Shown here: piece after piece, positions 1-9,412 of the stretch
How the letters are laid out: each line of letters begins with the position of its first letter
How positions within the stretch are numbered: the stretch's first letter is position 1
Assembly (NCBI RefSeq): GCF_003545695.1
Contig: NZ_QUZZ01000002.1
Coordinates: forward strand, 310,001 to 374,000
DNA from: Taibaiella helva
Lineage (GTDB): Bacteria > Bacteroidota > Bacteroidia > Chitinophagales > Chitinophagaceae
Length of the DNA stretch: 64,000 bases
Direction of reading: 5' to 3'
Notes under the pieces: generated by a model
The model's database searches: none
Seen by the model: the letters and a program-made list of their open reading frames with translations, nothing else
Told to the model about the DNA's origin: nothing
Made by a program: the position numbers and the translations under genes

Positions 1-13
1 GGAATTTAACCAC

Positions 14-1498
14 ATGCTCAGACAGACCCAGCAACAGAAACTAGCCCAGAAACTTTCCCCGCAACAGATCCAATTAATGAAGCTGTTACAGGTGCCTACG
101 GCCAGTCTTGAAGAGCGGATCAAAGATGAGCTGGAGAGCAACCCTGCGCTGGATGTGGGTTCCGACAATGAGCATGATCCTTATGGATTAAATGAGCAGG
201 AGAAAGGCGCAGATAACCAGAGTGAGGATGAGCGGGACCAGAACGGCGACGATGACTTTGAGAGCATCGATGTGAGCGATTACCTGCGCGATGAAAATGA
301 TATGCAGGGCGATTATCACCTGAATGAAGGGCATGACGACGACGATGAGCCTAAGTCTATCCCGGTAAAGGTCGAAACGACATTTACCGATTACCTCAAT
401 AACCAGCTGGGTATGCTGGAGCTCGATGAGCGGCGACAGGAGATTGCCGAGCAGATCATCGGCAGCATCGACGATGACGGTTACCTGCGGCGGGATGCTA
501 TGTCCATAGCCGACGACCTGGCTTTCAACCGGAACATTGCTACTGATGAAGAAGAGGTGGGCGGACTGATCAAATTGATACAGGATTTCGATCCGCCAGG
601 TATTGCAGCCCAGGATCTGCGGGAATGCCTGCTGCTGCAGCTGCACCGCCTGAAAGACCAGAATGCCGCCGTAAAAACGGCGACCATTGTCCTCACCGAC
701 TATTTTGATGAGTTTACCCGTAAGCATTACGAAAAGATCAAGCAGCGGCTCAAGATCAACGAAGAGCAATTCAGGGAGGCGATAGGTGTTATCCTGAAGC
801 TTACGCCTAAACCGGGCGGCGCTTTCTCTTCTTCCGATAAAGTCGGCGGCTATATCATTCCCGATTTCTTTGTCTTTAACAATAACGGTACGCTGGAGCT
901 AACGCTGAATGCCCGGAATGCACCCGAGCTACGCATTTCGGAGGGATATCGCGAAATGCTGAAGACCTACGACGCCGGGCAGAAGAAGAACAAAAGCCAG
1001 CGGGAAGCCCTGGTCTTTATCAAGCAGAAGATCGACGCCGCGAAATGGTTTATTGATGCGATCAAACAAAGACAGCATACGCTGCTTGTTACCATGAACG
1101 CGATCATGGAATACCAGAAAGAATTTTTCCTCTCCGGCGATGAAGGCTCGTTACGTCCCATGATCCTTAAGGACATCGCGGACCAGATCAATATGGATAT
1201 CTCCACAGTATCCCGCGTCGCCAACAGCAAATATGTGCAGACCGAATACGGAACTTTCTTGCTTAAGTTCTTTTTCTCGGAAGCGATCGTAAATGAAAGC
1301 GGCGAAGAAGTATCGACGCGTGAGGTAAAACGGATCCTTACCGAGCTGATCGAAGAAGAGGACAAGCGCAAGCCTATATCCGACGAGCGTCTTATGGAGC
1401 TGCTGGCGGAGAAGGGCTATAATGTCGCCCGCCGCACGGTGGCCAAATACCGCGAGCAGCTGGAGATACCGGTAGCCCGGCTTCGCAAGCAGGCATAA
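14..1498 (+). CDS. rpoN: RNA polymerase sigma-54 factor RpoN
   Basis: Sigma-54 directs RNA polymerase to -24/-12 promoters that need an AAA+ activator. The 494-residue length is normal for the family. Residues 1-50 form the glutamine-rich region I (LSPQQIQLMKLLQVP, SNPAL). Residues 55-115 are a very acidic region II. The core-binding and DNA-binding regions follow, and the C-terminus carries the RpoN box (ARRTVAKYRE, about residues 475-484). The start MLRQTQQQ matches the family N-terminus. Only 13 bases precede it in the window, so its promoter is not visible. The next gene is convergent. Clear family match. Confidence 0.97.
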   Translation: MLRQTQQQKLAQKLSPQQIQLMKLLQVPTASLEERIKDELESNPALDVGSDNEHDPYGLNEQEKGADNQSEDERDQNGDDDFESIDVSDYLRDENDMQGDYHLNEGHDDDDEPKSIPVKVETTFTDYLNNQLGMLELDERRQEIAEQIIGSIDDDGYLRRDAMSIADDLAFNRNIATDEEEVGGLIKLIQDFDPPGIAAQDLRECLLLQLHRLKDQNAAVKTATIVLTDYFDEFTRKHYEKIKQRLKINEEQFREAIGVILKLTPKPGGAFSSSDKVGGYIIPDFFVFNNNGTLELTLNARNAPELRISEGYREMLKTYDAGQKKNKSQREALVFIKQKIDAAKWFIDAIKQRQHTLLVTMNAIMEYQKEFFLSGDEGSLRPMILKDIADQINMDISTVSRVANSKYVQTEYGTFLLKFFFSEAIVNESGEEVSTREVKRILTELIEEEDKRKPISDERLMELLAEKGYNVARRTVAKYREQLEIPVARLRKQA

Positions 1499-1570
1499 AA
1501 GTATTACCAGGCCTGCTCTTAGCCGAAGTACTGCAATAGCCTTCCTTGCGTTTCCTGTGCCGGTAACCTG

Positions 1571-2572
1571 CTATACATGCTGCATAATGCGGCTAACCGC
1601 TGTATAAGGACTGATATTGCCCTGCAATATTTCCTGCTCCAGGCGCAACACTTCATCTTTCAGTCCATGCCTTGAATACAGCATTTGCTGGAGCTGTTCG
1701 TTCAGCAGCCGTTGAAAGGCAAACCGGTTTTGCTCGCTGCGTTGCTGCTGCAGAAATCCATTGGCCGTTTGGTGTGTGATATACTTCTCGATCATCGCCA
1801 GCACTTCGGCAATGCCCGTCTGATCATAGGCCGAGCAGATCTTTACCTCGGGTATCCAGCCCGATGGCTGGGGCGGGAGAAAATGCAGGGCCCTTGCATA
1901 CTCGTTGCGTGCCGCTTTGGCCTTTTCCTTGTTCTCACCGTCGGCCTTGGTGATCACCAGCCCGTCGGCCATTTCCATAATGCCTCTCTTGATGCCCTGC
2001 AGCTCATCGCCGGCGCCGGCCAGCATCAGCAGTAAAAAGAAATCTGTAATGTGGCTGACCTCGGTCTCGCTCTGACCTACACCCACCGTTTCGATAATGA
2101 TGGTATCAAATCCGGCAGCTTCGCAAAGCAGGGTGACTTCCCGCGTTTTGTAGGTAACCCCACCCAGGCTGCCACTGGCCGCCGAAGGGCGGATAAAAGC
2201 ATTGGGATGCACGGAGAGCTGTTCCATTCGCGTCTTATCACCCAGTATGCTGCCTTTGCTGATGCTGCTGGAAGGGTCGATCGCCAGTACTGCTATCTTT
2301 TTCCCTTGCCCGATCAGGTGCATGCCGAAAGCCTCGATGAAAGTGCTTTTCCCGACACCGGGCACACCGGTAATGCCGATCCGTACCGAGTTGCCGGTAT
2401 AGGGCAGCAGCGTGTCGATCAGCCGGGCCGCCCGCTGCTGATGATCCGGCCGGCGCGACTCGATAAGCGTAATCGCCCGGCTGAGCAGGGCGATATTACC
2501 CTGAAGCAGGCCTTCTTTATATTGTTCTATACTGAGTGTTGCAGACAAATGATATGGGTTGAAGCGATGCAA
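1571..2572 (-). CDS. meaB: Methylmalonyl-CoA mutase-associated GTPase MeaB
   Basis: MeaB (ArgK family) is a G3E-type GTPase that gates adenosylcobalamin loading and protects methylmalonyl-CoA mutase. Seen in the 333 residues: the P-loop GVPGVGKS (about 69-76), the switch segment ETVGVGQSE and a TKAD base-recognition motif. It lies on the same strand as the mutase genes mutB and mutA, but is separated from them by a thioesterase, a lipoprotein and a transposase. In many relatives these genes are adjacent. Length and motifs are normal. The partner assignment rests on family knowledge and on the locus. Confidence 0.95.
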   Translation of the reverse strand: MHRFNPYHLSATLSIEQYKEGLLQGNIALLSRAITLIESRRPDHQQRAARLIDTLLPYTGNSVRIGITGVPGVGKSTFIEAFGMHLIGQGKKIAVLAIDPSSSISKGSILGDKTRMEQLSVHPNAFIRPSAASGSLGGVTYKTREVTLLCEAAGFDTIIIETVGVGQSETEVSHITDFFLLLMLAGAGDELQGIKRGIMEMADGLVITKADGENKEKAKAARNEYARALHFLPPQPSGWIPEVKICSAYDQTGIAEVLAMIEKYITHQTANGFLQQQRSEQNRFAFQRLLNEQLQQMLYSRHGLKDEVLRLEQEILQGNISPYTAVSRIMQHV

Positions 2573-2596
2573 ATATAAAAACCAGCAGGATATCCA

Positions 2597-2989
2597 TTAT
2601 TCTTCTCTGAGGCGTTCGTCGGTATAAGTAATCTCGGTCTTGCCGTGCGGTGTCGGCACACCATCTTCATCTACGCTTACAAATACCATTTTTTCAATAG
2701 TAAGGATCATCTTTTGTGTGATCTTGTTCCGTACCTGGCAGGTTAGCGTCAGCGAAGTCCGGCCGAATTGAATGGCCTTGATACCGAGCTCGACAATATC
2801 GCCTTGCTTTGCCGAACTGATAAAGTTGATCTCCGACATGAACTTCGTCACGCAACGGTTGGTGCCCAACTGTACGATCGTATAGATCGCAGCCTCCTCG
2901 TCCAGCCAGCGCAGCAGGCTGCCGCCAAACAAGGTATTGTTGGCGTTAAGGTCTTCGGGCTTGATCAGCTTACGGGTGTAAAAATTCAT
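2597..2989 (-). CDS. Hotdog-fold acyl-CoA thioesterase
   Basis: A single-domain hotdog thioesterase of 130 residues, like the YciA/acyl-CoA thioester hydrolase group, which cleaves acyl-CoA to free acid and CoA. The helix motif NNTLFGGSLLRWLDE near residue 18 is the characteristic N-x-LFGG segment, and the mid-protein VELGIKAIQFGRTSLT strand fits the fold. It ends 24 bases upstream of the meaB start on the same strand, so the two are probably co-transcribed. A role in recycling CoA esters of the propionate pathway is possible but not shown. Confidence 0.85.
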   Translation of the reverse strand: MNFYTRKLIKPEDLNANNTLFGGSLLRWLDEEAAIYTIVQLGTNRCVTKFMSEINFISSAKQGDIVELGIKAIQFGRTSLTLTCQVRNKITQKMILTIEKMVFVSVDEDGVPTPHGKTEITYTDERLREE

Positions 2990-3029
2990 AGCTATCTGTT
3001 TTTAGCTTGATTTGGAACTTATTACTAAT

Positions 3030-3731
3030 TCAATTCTGTTTTCCGTATATCGTGTCTTTCCGAAATACTCTTGGTTCTTCTGAAACATACTTTATATCGT
3101 CGTTCACAGGTATTAACTGATCGGGTTTGATGAGCAATACTTCATGACCTGTTCCAGCAATGTCCTTATTTAAATAGCGATAGAGCAAAGGAGGTATCTG
3201 AAGATAATAGGTAACTTCGATTCCGGATGTAAAATCCGTTAGCAGGTCTGCCTCCAGGCCCATAAGTTTCAGGCTTTGGACGCTTACCCTTTGTACTTCT
3301 AGATTGGTCGCCACCAGTACTTGGTTTAAGCTGTCATACTGAAAGCCATATCGTCTGTCATTACTCCTAAAATAATGGGCGCGAAAGGGTTTGCTTATAT
3401 TTTCGCCATTCTGGTCGATAAATCGCAATATTATTTGATTGCTTCCCTTTCTGCGCAATGAATCCATTTTTACAATTCTTAATGAAGGATCGTTTAGTCC
3501 ATGTTCTAAAAAAAGAGAATCCGCTTTTATCTTGTAACGTCCATAATGCGTGTGGCCGGGGCCCTCACACCCTTCATTGCTACTGAATAAACTGTCGTTG
3601 ATAAAATGTAGTATCGTAGAACATAAGCCTCCCATCCTATATGTATAAAAGTCGCCGGAAAGAGAGTTTTGTGCTGAAACGTTACTACAGCCAGCCACCC
3701 AGAGCAATAAAATAAGCAAAAGATATTTCAA
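3030..3731 (-). CDS. Putative lipoprotein of unknown function
   Basis: A 233-residue protein with a clear lipoprotein signal: a hydrophobic stretch LLLILLLWVAG followed by Cys (lipobox VAGC, about residue 15). It is therefore expected to be lipid-anchored in an outer or periplasmic membrane. The rest is a beta-rich soluble region with no recognised motif. It follows the transposase gene on the same strand by 16 bases and may have arrived with it. The base usage looks more AT-rich than that of the neighbouring mut genes, which would fit transfer; this is an impression, not a measurement. Confidence 0.7.
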   Translation of the reverse strand: MKYLLLILLLWVAGCSNVSAQNSLSGDFYTYRMGGLCSTILHFINDSLFSSNEGCEGPGHTHYGRYKIKADSLFLEHGLNDPSLRIVKMDSLRRKGSNQIILRFIDQNGENISKPFRAHYFRSNDRRYGFQYDSLNQVLVATNLEVQRVSVQSLKLMGLEADLLTDFTSGIEVTYYLQIPPLLYRYLNKDIAGTGHEVLLIKPDQLIPVNDDIKYVSEEPRVFRKDTIYGKQN

Positions 3732-3747
3732 TGTCTTAGCCGTTTAA

Positions 3748-4209
3748 TTAGATAGGGTCGTGGAAAATATACTGCTCTTCATAAGCGATGCCGAACTGCT
3801 CCAGCAGGGCTTTGTATTCATCTTTGAAGGTAGTCTTCCGGTGGTGTTCTTTCTGCTGATGTATGTACTGAACTACGTTATCAATATGAGACCTGGAGTA
3901 GCTGAAGGCGCCATAGCCCTCCTGCCAGCTAAAGCGCTTTCCTGTAAATTGATTGGCATTGATCCATTCGGAAGAGTCGCCTTTGGTAACACGCATCAGG
4001 TCAGATATGGATTGAGAAGGATGCAAGCCCACAAACAGGTGAAGATGATCGGGCATATTGTTTATGGCAAGCATCTTGTGTTTGTGATTTTGTACGATGC
4101 CCGTTATATACGAGCGCAGCCGTTCCTCCCAGGTGGCGTCAATCAAGGCCTGCCTGTATTTCACAGCGAAAACAAACTGGATGTACAATTGCGTATAGGT
4201 ATTGGACAT
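3748..4209 (-). CDS. REP-associated tyrosine transposase (IS200-like, Y1 family)
   Basis: A 153-residue single-domain HUH transposase of the Y1_Tnp family. Seen: the metal-binding HUH motif in MPDHLHLFV (about residues 53-61) and a C-terminal helix GYGAFSYSRSHIDNVVQYIH that supplies the catalytic tyrosine. Family members nick single-stranded DNA at hairpins. A cluster of hairpin repeats starts 27 bases upstream of its start codon, which is the arrangement of RAYT domestication rather than a full IS605 element: no tnpB is present. The gene looks intact. It sits between the meaB-side genes and mutB. Confidence 0.9.
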   Translation of the reverse strand: MSNTYTQLYIQFVFAVKYRQALIDATWEERLRSYITGIVQNHKHKMLAINNMPDHLHLFVGLHPSQSISDLMRVTKGDSSEWINANQFTGKRFSWQEGYGAFSYSRSHIDNVVQYIHQQKEHHRKTTFKDEYKALLEQFGIAYEEQYIFHDPI

Positions 4210-4235
4210 AAGCGTTGATCGTTAGCGAGATGTTT

Positions 4236-4444
4236 TACAAACGTTTTGCTCTTACGGAGCAAGACTATGGCTGCTTGTTTGTGCTACAAACGTTTTGCTC
4301 CTACGGAGCAAAAGACTATGGCTGCTTGTTCGTTTCAAAAGCAGCCTAAATCTGTCAATGTGCTGTGGACCGGCCGGCCCCCGTAGGGGCCGCACGTTTG
4401 TAGCCCATCAGTCATTATTTTATCTTTGCCCCGTAGGGGCAAAA
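4236..4444. repeat. Cluster of four REP-like hairpins beside the RAYT gene
   Basis: Four short palindromes with a TAC/GTA-type loop. Two are long direct copies (4236-4280 and 4285-4331) that share TACAAACG, then a hairpin of the type TTTGCTCCTACGGAGCAAA, then GACTATGGCTGCTTGTT. A third hairpin (4376-4391, GGCCCC-CGTA-GGGGCC) is followed by ACGTTTGTAG, the reverse complement of the flank of the first two, so it is inverted. The fourth is TTTGCCCCGTAGGGGCAAA (4425-4443). This is the layout of a REP/BIME cluster recognised by the adjacent Y1 transposase. The last hairpin also directly follows the mutB stop. Confidence 0.85.
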
Positions 4445-4447
4445 CCT

Positions 4448-6595
4448 TTATCCCTTTACCGTCCCGATCAATTTCTTCAGCACCTCTATCGCACTTTTGG
4501 CGATAATGGTGCCTGGGCCGAAAACAAAAGATACACCGGCCTTAAACAGAAAATCATAGTCCTGCTGCGGGATAACACCGCCGGCAACCACCATGATGTC
4601 GTCGCGGCCATATTTTTTCAGTTCTTTAATTACCTGTGGCACCAGGGTCTTATGCCCTGCTGCCAGGCTCGATACGCCCAGGATATGTACATCGTTCTCT
4701 ACAGCCTGTTTGGCGGCCTCAGCCGGGGTCTGGAACAGTGGGCCGATATCCACGTCGAAGCCGAGATCGGCGAAGCTGGTGGCGATCACCTTGGCGCCGC
4801 GGTCGTGGCCGTCCTGTCCCATTTTGGCGATTATGATCCTGGGGCGGCGGCCTTCCAGCTCGGCAAATTCATCGGCCAGCCGGCGGGCTTCTGTAAAATG
4901 TTTGTCCATAGCAATCTCTTTGGAATATACACCGGCAATGGACCGGATACGGGCCTGGTAACGGCCGAATATTTTTTCCAGCGCAAAGGATATTTCTCCC
5001 AGCGTGGCCCTCAGCCTGGCGGCTTCTATAGCCAGCGCCAGCAGGTTGCCTTCGCCGCTGGTCGCCGCTGCTGTCAGGGCTTCCAGGGCTTTTTGCACCG
5101 CATTATTATCCCGCTCCGCTTTCAGCCGGCCAAGGCGTGCCAATTGTTGTTCCCTTACTTTGGCATTGTCCACATCGAGGATCTCGATATTGCTGGGTTC
5201 GTCTGTAAGGTAATTGTTGACGCCGACGATCACATCCTTACCGCTGTCGATACGGGCCTGCTTGCGGGCGGCCGCTTCTTCAATACGCATTTTAGGCACG
5301 CCCGTCTCGATGGCTTTGGCCATACCGCCCAGCCGCTCTACTTCTTCGATCAGGGCCCATGCCTTTTCGGTGATCTCTTTCGTCAGGCTTTCCACATAAT
5401 AAGAGCCGCCCCAGGGATCGACTGTGCGGCAGATGTCCGTTTCCTGCTGCAGGATGATCTGGGTATTACGGGCAATACGGGCGCTGAAATCGGTAGGCAG
5501 TGCAATCGCTTCATCGAGGGCATTGGTATGCAGGCTCTGTGTGTGGCCCATGGCTGCGGCCAGGGCTTCAATTGCGGTACGGGTCACATTGTTGAAGGGG
5601 TCCTGCTCGGTAAGGCTCCAGCCGCTGGTCTGGCAATGGGTGCGCAGCGCCATGCTCTTTTCTTTCTGCGGGTTGAACTGCTTCACCAGTTTGGCCCAGA
5701 GCATGCGCGCCGCCCGCATTTTGGCGATCTCTATAAAATGATTCATACCGATCGCCCAGAAGAACGAAAGCCGGGGCGCAAAATCATCGATGTTCAGGCC
5801 TGCTTTGATCCCTGTGCGGATATACTCAAGACCGTCGGCCAGGGTGTAGGCCAGCTCGATATCGGCGGTAGCGCCGGCTTCCTGCATATGGTAGCCGCTG
5901 ATCGATATCGAGTTGAACTTGGGCATGTGCTTCGAGGTAAACTCAAAGATGTCGGCGATGATCTTCATCGAGGCTTCCGGCGGATAGACATAGGTGTTCC
6001 GCACCATGAACTCTTTCAGGATATCGTTCTGTATGGTGCCGCTGAGCTTATCCATGCTTACGCCCTGTTCTTCGGCAGCCACGATATAAAAAGCCAGTAT
6101 CGGCAGCACCGCCCCGTTCATCGTCATCGACACGCTCATTTCATCAAGAGGTATCTGGTCGAAGAGTATCTTCATGTCCAGGATGGAGTCTATCGCTACA
6201 CCGGCCTTGCCTACATCGCCGACCACACGTTCATGATCGCTGTCGTAGCCGCGGTGTGTAGCCAGGTCGAAGGCCACGGAAAGGCCTTTCTGCCCGGCGG
6301 CGAGGTTGCGCCGGTAAAAGGCATTGCTCTCCTCGGCCGTGCTGAAGCCTGCATACTGGCGTATCGTCCAGGGATTCTTAACGTACATACTGCTATAGGG
6401 GCCACGCAGGAAGGGGGCTATTCCCGCGGCAAACCCCAGGTGCTCATTGCCTTCTATATCAGCGGCAGCATAACGGGGCTTTACCGCGATATTTTCGGCG
6501 GTATGCCAGACATCTGATGCCGCTTGCTGCCCAGGAGCTTTATGCTTATCGGGATTGGCCTTCTCGTAGGCGATCCCTGAAAAATCTTTACGCAT
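4448..6595 (-). CDS. mutB: Methylmalonyl-CoA mutase, large (catalytic) subunit
   Basis: Adenosylcobalamin-dependent mutase that interconverts (R)-methylmalonyl-CoA and succinyl-CoA. The N-terminal TIM barrel includes the [13 protein letters not shown] segment. The C-terminal cobalamin-binding domain starts with [17 protein letters not shown], which contains the DxHxxG motif whose His replaces the B12 lower ligand, and continues with [14 protein letters not shown]. The ATG at 6595 was chosen over an upstream start because [13 protein letters not shown] matches the family N-terminus and the longer frame would run into the GNAT gene. This gives 715 residues, normal for the large subunit. It lies downstream of mutA and the acetyltransferase on the same strand. 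Confidence 0.96.
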   Translation of the reverse strand: MRKDFSGIAYEKANPDKHKAPGQQAASDVWHTAENIAVKPRYAAADIEGNEHLGFAAGIAPFLRGPYSSMYVKNPWTIRQYAGFSTAEESNAFYRRNLAAGQKGLSVAFDLATHRGYDSDHERVVGDVGKAGVAIDSILDMKILFDQIPLDEMSVSMTMNGAVLPILAFYIVAAEEQGVSMDKLSGTIQNDILKEFMVRNTYVYPPEASMKIIADIFEFTSKHMPKFNSISISGYHMQEAGATADIELAYTLADGLEYIRTGIKAGLNIDDFAPRLSFFWAIGMNHFIEIAKMRAARMLWAKLVKQFNPQKEKSMALRTHCQTSGWSLTEQDPFNNVTRTAIEALAAAMGHTQSLHTNALDEAIALPTDFSARIARNTQIILQQETDICRTVDPWGGSYYVESLTKEITEKAWALIEEVERLGGMAKAIETGVPKMRIEEAAARKQARIDSGKDVIVGVNNYLTDEPSNIEILDVDNAKVREQQLARLGRLKAERDNNAVQKALEALTAAATSGEGNLLALAIEAARLRATLGEISFALEKIFGRYQARIRSIAGVYSKEIAMDKHFTEARRLADEFAELEGRRPRIIIAKMGQDGHDRGAKVIATSFADLGFDVDIGPLFQTPAEAAKQAVENDVHILGVSSLAAGHKTLVPQVIKELKKYGRDDIMVVAGGVIPQQDYDFLFKAGVSFVFGPGTIIAKSAIEVLKKLIGTVKG

Positions 6596-6614
6596 GTATG
6601 TTTCTTCAAAAAAA

Positions 6615-7151
6615 TTAGAGTGTAAATTCTTCACGCAGCAGACCGAACACAAGAGAGTCCTCGATCACGCCGTCTTTCCGGTAATGTTGCCGCAAACGCC
6701 CTTCCGGCTTGAATCCCAGGCCGGTCACCAGCTTTTGTGAAGGCGTATTGAGCGGGCTGATAAAAGCTTCGATACGGTTCAGCGCCATAGCATCAAATCC
6801 ATAACGGATCACCGGCAATAAAGCTTCCTTCATATAGCCTTTATTCTTGTCTTCTTCCCTGCGCAGACCATAGCCGATCTCGGCCCTGGAATGCAGCAGG
6901 TACCAGGTATGAAAGAAGCAATCGCCAATAACACGCCCGCTGTTTTTTTCGACCAGGTAAAAGCCAACGAAGCTGGTGCGAAAGGTGGTGAGGCCGCCCT
7001 CGTATTTGGCTTTGTTCTCGAGATATTGCGCCCCGGTCTCAAAACCAAAGTAGGCCATCGCTTCCTCCTGTGTACGGTTTTCATATTGCTCGCGGTAATC
7101 ATCCGGCGTCGCTTTTCTCAGCAGCAATCTTGTGGTCTCTATCGTTTCCAT
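6615..7151 (-). CDS. GNAT family N-acetyltransferase (RimJ/RimL-like)
   Basis: A 178-residue GNAT enzyme that transfers acetyl from acetyl-CoA to an amine. The N-terminus ([15 protein letters not shown]) is typical of the RimJ/RimL/SpeG-like branch. Central motif A is represented by [29 protein letters not shown], and the end has [26 protein letters not shown], where the protein contacts CoA. It lies between mutA and mutB with 11 and 19 bases of spacing, so all three are probably one transcript, although no metabolic link to the mutase is known. The substrate cannot be told from sequence. Confidence 0.9.
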   Translation of the reverse strand: METIETTRLLLRKATPDDYREQYENRTQEEAMAYFGFETGAQYLENKAKYEGGLTTFRTSFVGFYLVEKNSGRVIGDCFFHTWYLLHSRAEIGYGLRREEDKNKGYMKEALLPVIRYGFDAMALNRIEAFISPLNTPSQKLVTGLGFKPEGRLRQHYRKDGVIEDSLVFGLLREEFTL

Positions 7152-7162
7152 GTCTTTCCGGT

Positions 7163-8497
7163 TTAAAGGATATGTTGCGACAGTGTCAGGGGCTGCAGGC
7201 CGCGGCCCTTCGCCGGTGGAGCGGATACCGCTTGCGGTGCATCTTTCGGGTTGGGAAATTTATTGACACCGATCAGCACATTCCGGCCTTCCCGGTATGC
7301 CTGCACCAGCTCATCTGCCTGTTGCGCTATAGCTGCCTGGATGATTCCTTTCTCAAAAGCTTCGATCAGCCCGCCCTGCGATTCGATTTCCCTGAACAGC
7401 TCCCAGGCTTTGGCTGCAAGCGCATCGGTAAGCGTTTCGAGGTAATAGGAGCCGGCGGCGACATCGGCAACTTTATCCAGATAGCTTTCTTCTTTAAAAA
7501 GGAGCTGCTGGTTACGGCTCATTCTGCGGCTGAAGGCATCGGGCGCCTGCCGCGCTTCATCGAAGGGATGAATGTAGAGGCTGTTGCAGCCACCCAGTAC
7601 GGCAGCCATACCGGCAATGCTGTCACGGAGCAGGTTGCTGTGGCTGTCGAACGGCGACCGGTAAACATCGCTTGTTTCTATGTGCAGTTGGACTTGCGGA
7701 TGAATGCCATACTGCCTGAACAACAGCGCCAGCAGGCTGCGGAAAGCCCTCAGCTTGGCGATCTGCTCAAAGAAGGCAGTGTCTGTAGCCAGGCTTACCT
7801 GTACTTTATCCAGCACATTCAGTTGCTGTTGCTGGTCGAGCCGGTGCAGGTATTCCTGTACATGCGCCAGGGCGCAGGCCAGCTCGTAAGTGGTATTGGC
7901 GCCGGCATTCTGGTAGATGGTGGCATCGACGGACAGCGCCTGTTTGCCGGCGGTGCTTTGCCGTAAGTGGTCGAAAGCCAGCATATCCTGTTCCCTGCCT
8001 GCAGACCAGACGCCGGTGCGTAGATAGCTTTGCAGCGGATCGAATGCGATAAAGCATTCGGGTGTCGTATCGCTCCAGCCCTGTTGTCCGATATAGGCTT
8101 GCAGGTCACTTGCGAAAGACAAAGCCTCCGGCCCGAGCCAAAAGCAGGTATAGATATAGGGTAAACCGATCTCCTGCAGCAGGGTGGCGGCATCAGTTGT
8201 TTTATCCAGGAGGAAGCAGAGACCCGATGCGCCGTTGTTGAGCTCATCAAGCGCCTGCTTGTTTGCAGTTGCAGCATCGGTAACTTTTACCTGCGCGCAA
8301 ATGCTCCATCCGGGCTGTATATCCAGCGGAGCCGGCATCGTAGCCAGGTCCTCTCGGGTGTAAAAGGGATGAATGGTCAGCCCGTTGCGATCGGTACGGG
8401 ACAGCTGCTCAAAGGTAATTCCTTTCAAATCCTTTTCCAGGCGGGCCTTCCAGTCTGCTGCCGTTGCAGGATGAAAATCCTTGAATAATGTTTCCAT
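7163..8497 (-). CDS. mutA: Methylmalonyl-CoA mutase, small subunit (lacks cobalamin-like domain)
   Basis: Non-catalytic partner of the mutase heterodimer. The TIM-barrel-like region shows family segments such as the TIHPFYTRED start and SLYIHPFDEARQAPDAFSRRMSRNQQLLFKEESYLDKVADVAAGSYYLETLTDALA-type sequence near residues 320-375. The ATG at 8497 (METLFKDFHPAT) is preferred to an upstream alternative. The product is only 444 residues and stops soon after GVNKFPNP, so the flavodoxin-like C-terminal domain found in classical small subunits of about 620 residues is absent. First gene of a mutA-GNAT-mutB run. Confidence 0.92.
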   Translation of the reverse strand: METLFKDFHPATAADWKARLEKDLKGITFEQLSRTDRNGLTIHPFYTREDLATMPAPLDIQPGWSICAQVKVTDAATANKQALDELNNGASGLCFLLDKTTDAATLLQEIGLPYIYTCFWLGPEALSFASDLQAYIGQQGWSDTTPECFIAFDPLQSYLRTGVWSAGREQDMLAFDHLRQSTAGKQALSVDATIYQNAGANTTYELACALAHVQEYLHRLDQQQQLNVLDKVQVSLATDTAFFEQIAKLRAFRSLLALLFRQYGIHPQVQLHIETSDVYRSPFDSHSNLLRDSIAGMAAVLGGCNSLYIHPFDEARQAPDAFSRRMSRNQQLLFKEESYLDKVADVAAGSYYLETLTDALAAKAWELFREIESQGGLIEAFEKGIIQAAIAQQADELVQAYREGRNVLIGVNKFPNPKDAPQAVSAPPAKGRGLQPLTLSQHIL

Positions 8498-8623
8498 TGA
8501 ATACTTGTGTCGTTGACGGCCAGCCGGCCGGAATTGTGCGCACAAATATACGATCTCCCGGCCGATTGATGCTTAGCGGCCGGGGGACCTGTCCGATATG
8601 ATGTCAAGAGATACTGCCGGTAA

Positions 8624-9043
8624 TCAGAAATTGTTGTAGGCATTCTCGGCTTTGCGCGAAGATTCGATCTTATCGACGATGTACTGCCCTTTTTCCTTGT
8701 TATCGTTGTTGTAGTTGTCGCCCCGCCAGGGTAAAGATTTGCGGTAACGTTTGTAATGTACTTCGACCTGCATGCCGGAAAGCTTCTCCAGCGAGTCGGC
8801 CAGTCTTTGGTCCGATACAGAGAAATGGAACTCGTTGGTGTTGAGTCCGCCGGTACGCGCCGGGCGCAGGCCCGGCTGCAGGATCACGCCTTCATGTGTT
8901 TTGAAGACGCTGCCTTTAATAGAAAAGCTATACAGGATGCCTTCCTTCCGGCCTTCCTCGTAAACGTTATAATAGTTCCAGTAGACATAGCCTGCTATGA
9001 TCAGCAGCAGGAACAGTACAGCAAACAGGATGATTTTGCGCAT
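8624..9043 (-). CDS. Small membrane-anchored protein of unknown function
   Basis: A 139-residue protein with one N-terminal membrane segment (IILFAVLFLLLIIAGYVYW, residues 4-22), then a hydrophilic region that is probably periplasmic. The soluble part has the pattern KGSVFKTHEGVILQPG followed by FHFSVSDQRLADSLEKLSG. I recall similar small proteins in other Bacteroidota with uninformative names, so I give no function. It lies upstream of mutA on the same strand, with a gap of 126 bases, and is probably separately expressed. Confidence 0.75.
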   Translation of the reverse strand: MRKIILFAVLFLLLIIAGYVYWNYYNVYEEGRKEGILYSFSIKGSVFKTHEGVILQPGLRPARTGGLNTNEFHFSVSDQRLADSLEKLSGMQVEVHYKRYRKSLPWRGDNYNNDNKEKGQYIVDKIESSRKAENAYNNF

Positions 9044-9412
9044 AGCTTATCGGGGTTTAGCTTTACGGGGTAAAGATAGTACTTCATTCCCTTCATTGTT
9101 GTCCGGCCGTGCCCCGGACTTTTCTCTCCTGCATAAAGCTAAGCTTAAAAAATAAACCCGAACCTGGATATTCGTTTGTTTCTGTTTTTTCCGTTGATGG
9201 CAGCGGTCCGGCTACTCATATTACAGGGTAGCAATAGTATCATCAGGACGGTATTGAAATATTTAAATCTGTACAGAGCCGGCTTTTGTTTAAGGGTTTT
9301 GAACAAACGGGTTTGTCTTACCCGGAAACCGGACAAAAACTGGAATAAGAACAGACAGCAGCGGCCATGCCGTTGTACCGGCAGGCTATTGACTATAAAA
9401 GACAGGAATGTT
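9044..9412. other. Intergenic region upstream of the methyltransferase gene
   Basis: About 370 bases between two divergent genes. An open frame continues in phase upstream of the methyltransferase start, but its translation looks non-coding (clusters of Cys and Arg, no family match). No tRNA, terminator or convincing TAnnTTTG box was found. Confidence 0.5.

Noticed and set aside
4295-6517. Very long plus-strand open frame of 740 codons opposite mutB
   Set aside because: It is the antisense shadow of the mutase large subunit. The translation has no family features, while the minus strand matches MutB throughout.
9176-9412. Longer N-terminus of the TylF-like methyltransferase
   Set aside because: The extra 79 residues are basic and Cys-rich with no match to the family. 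The ATG at 9413 has a ribosome-site-like AGGA and the conserved region begins soon after.
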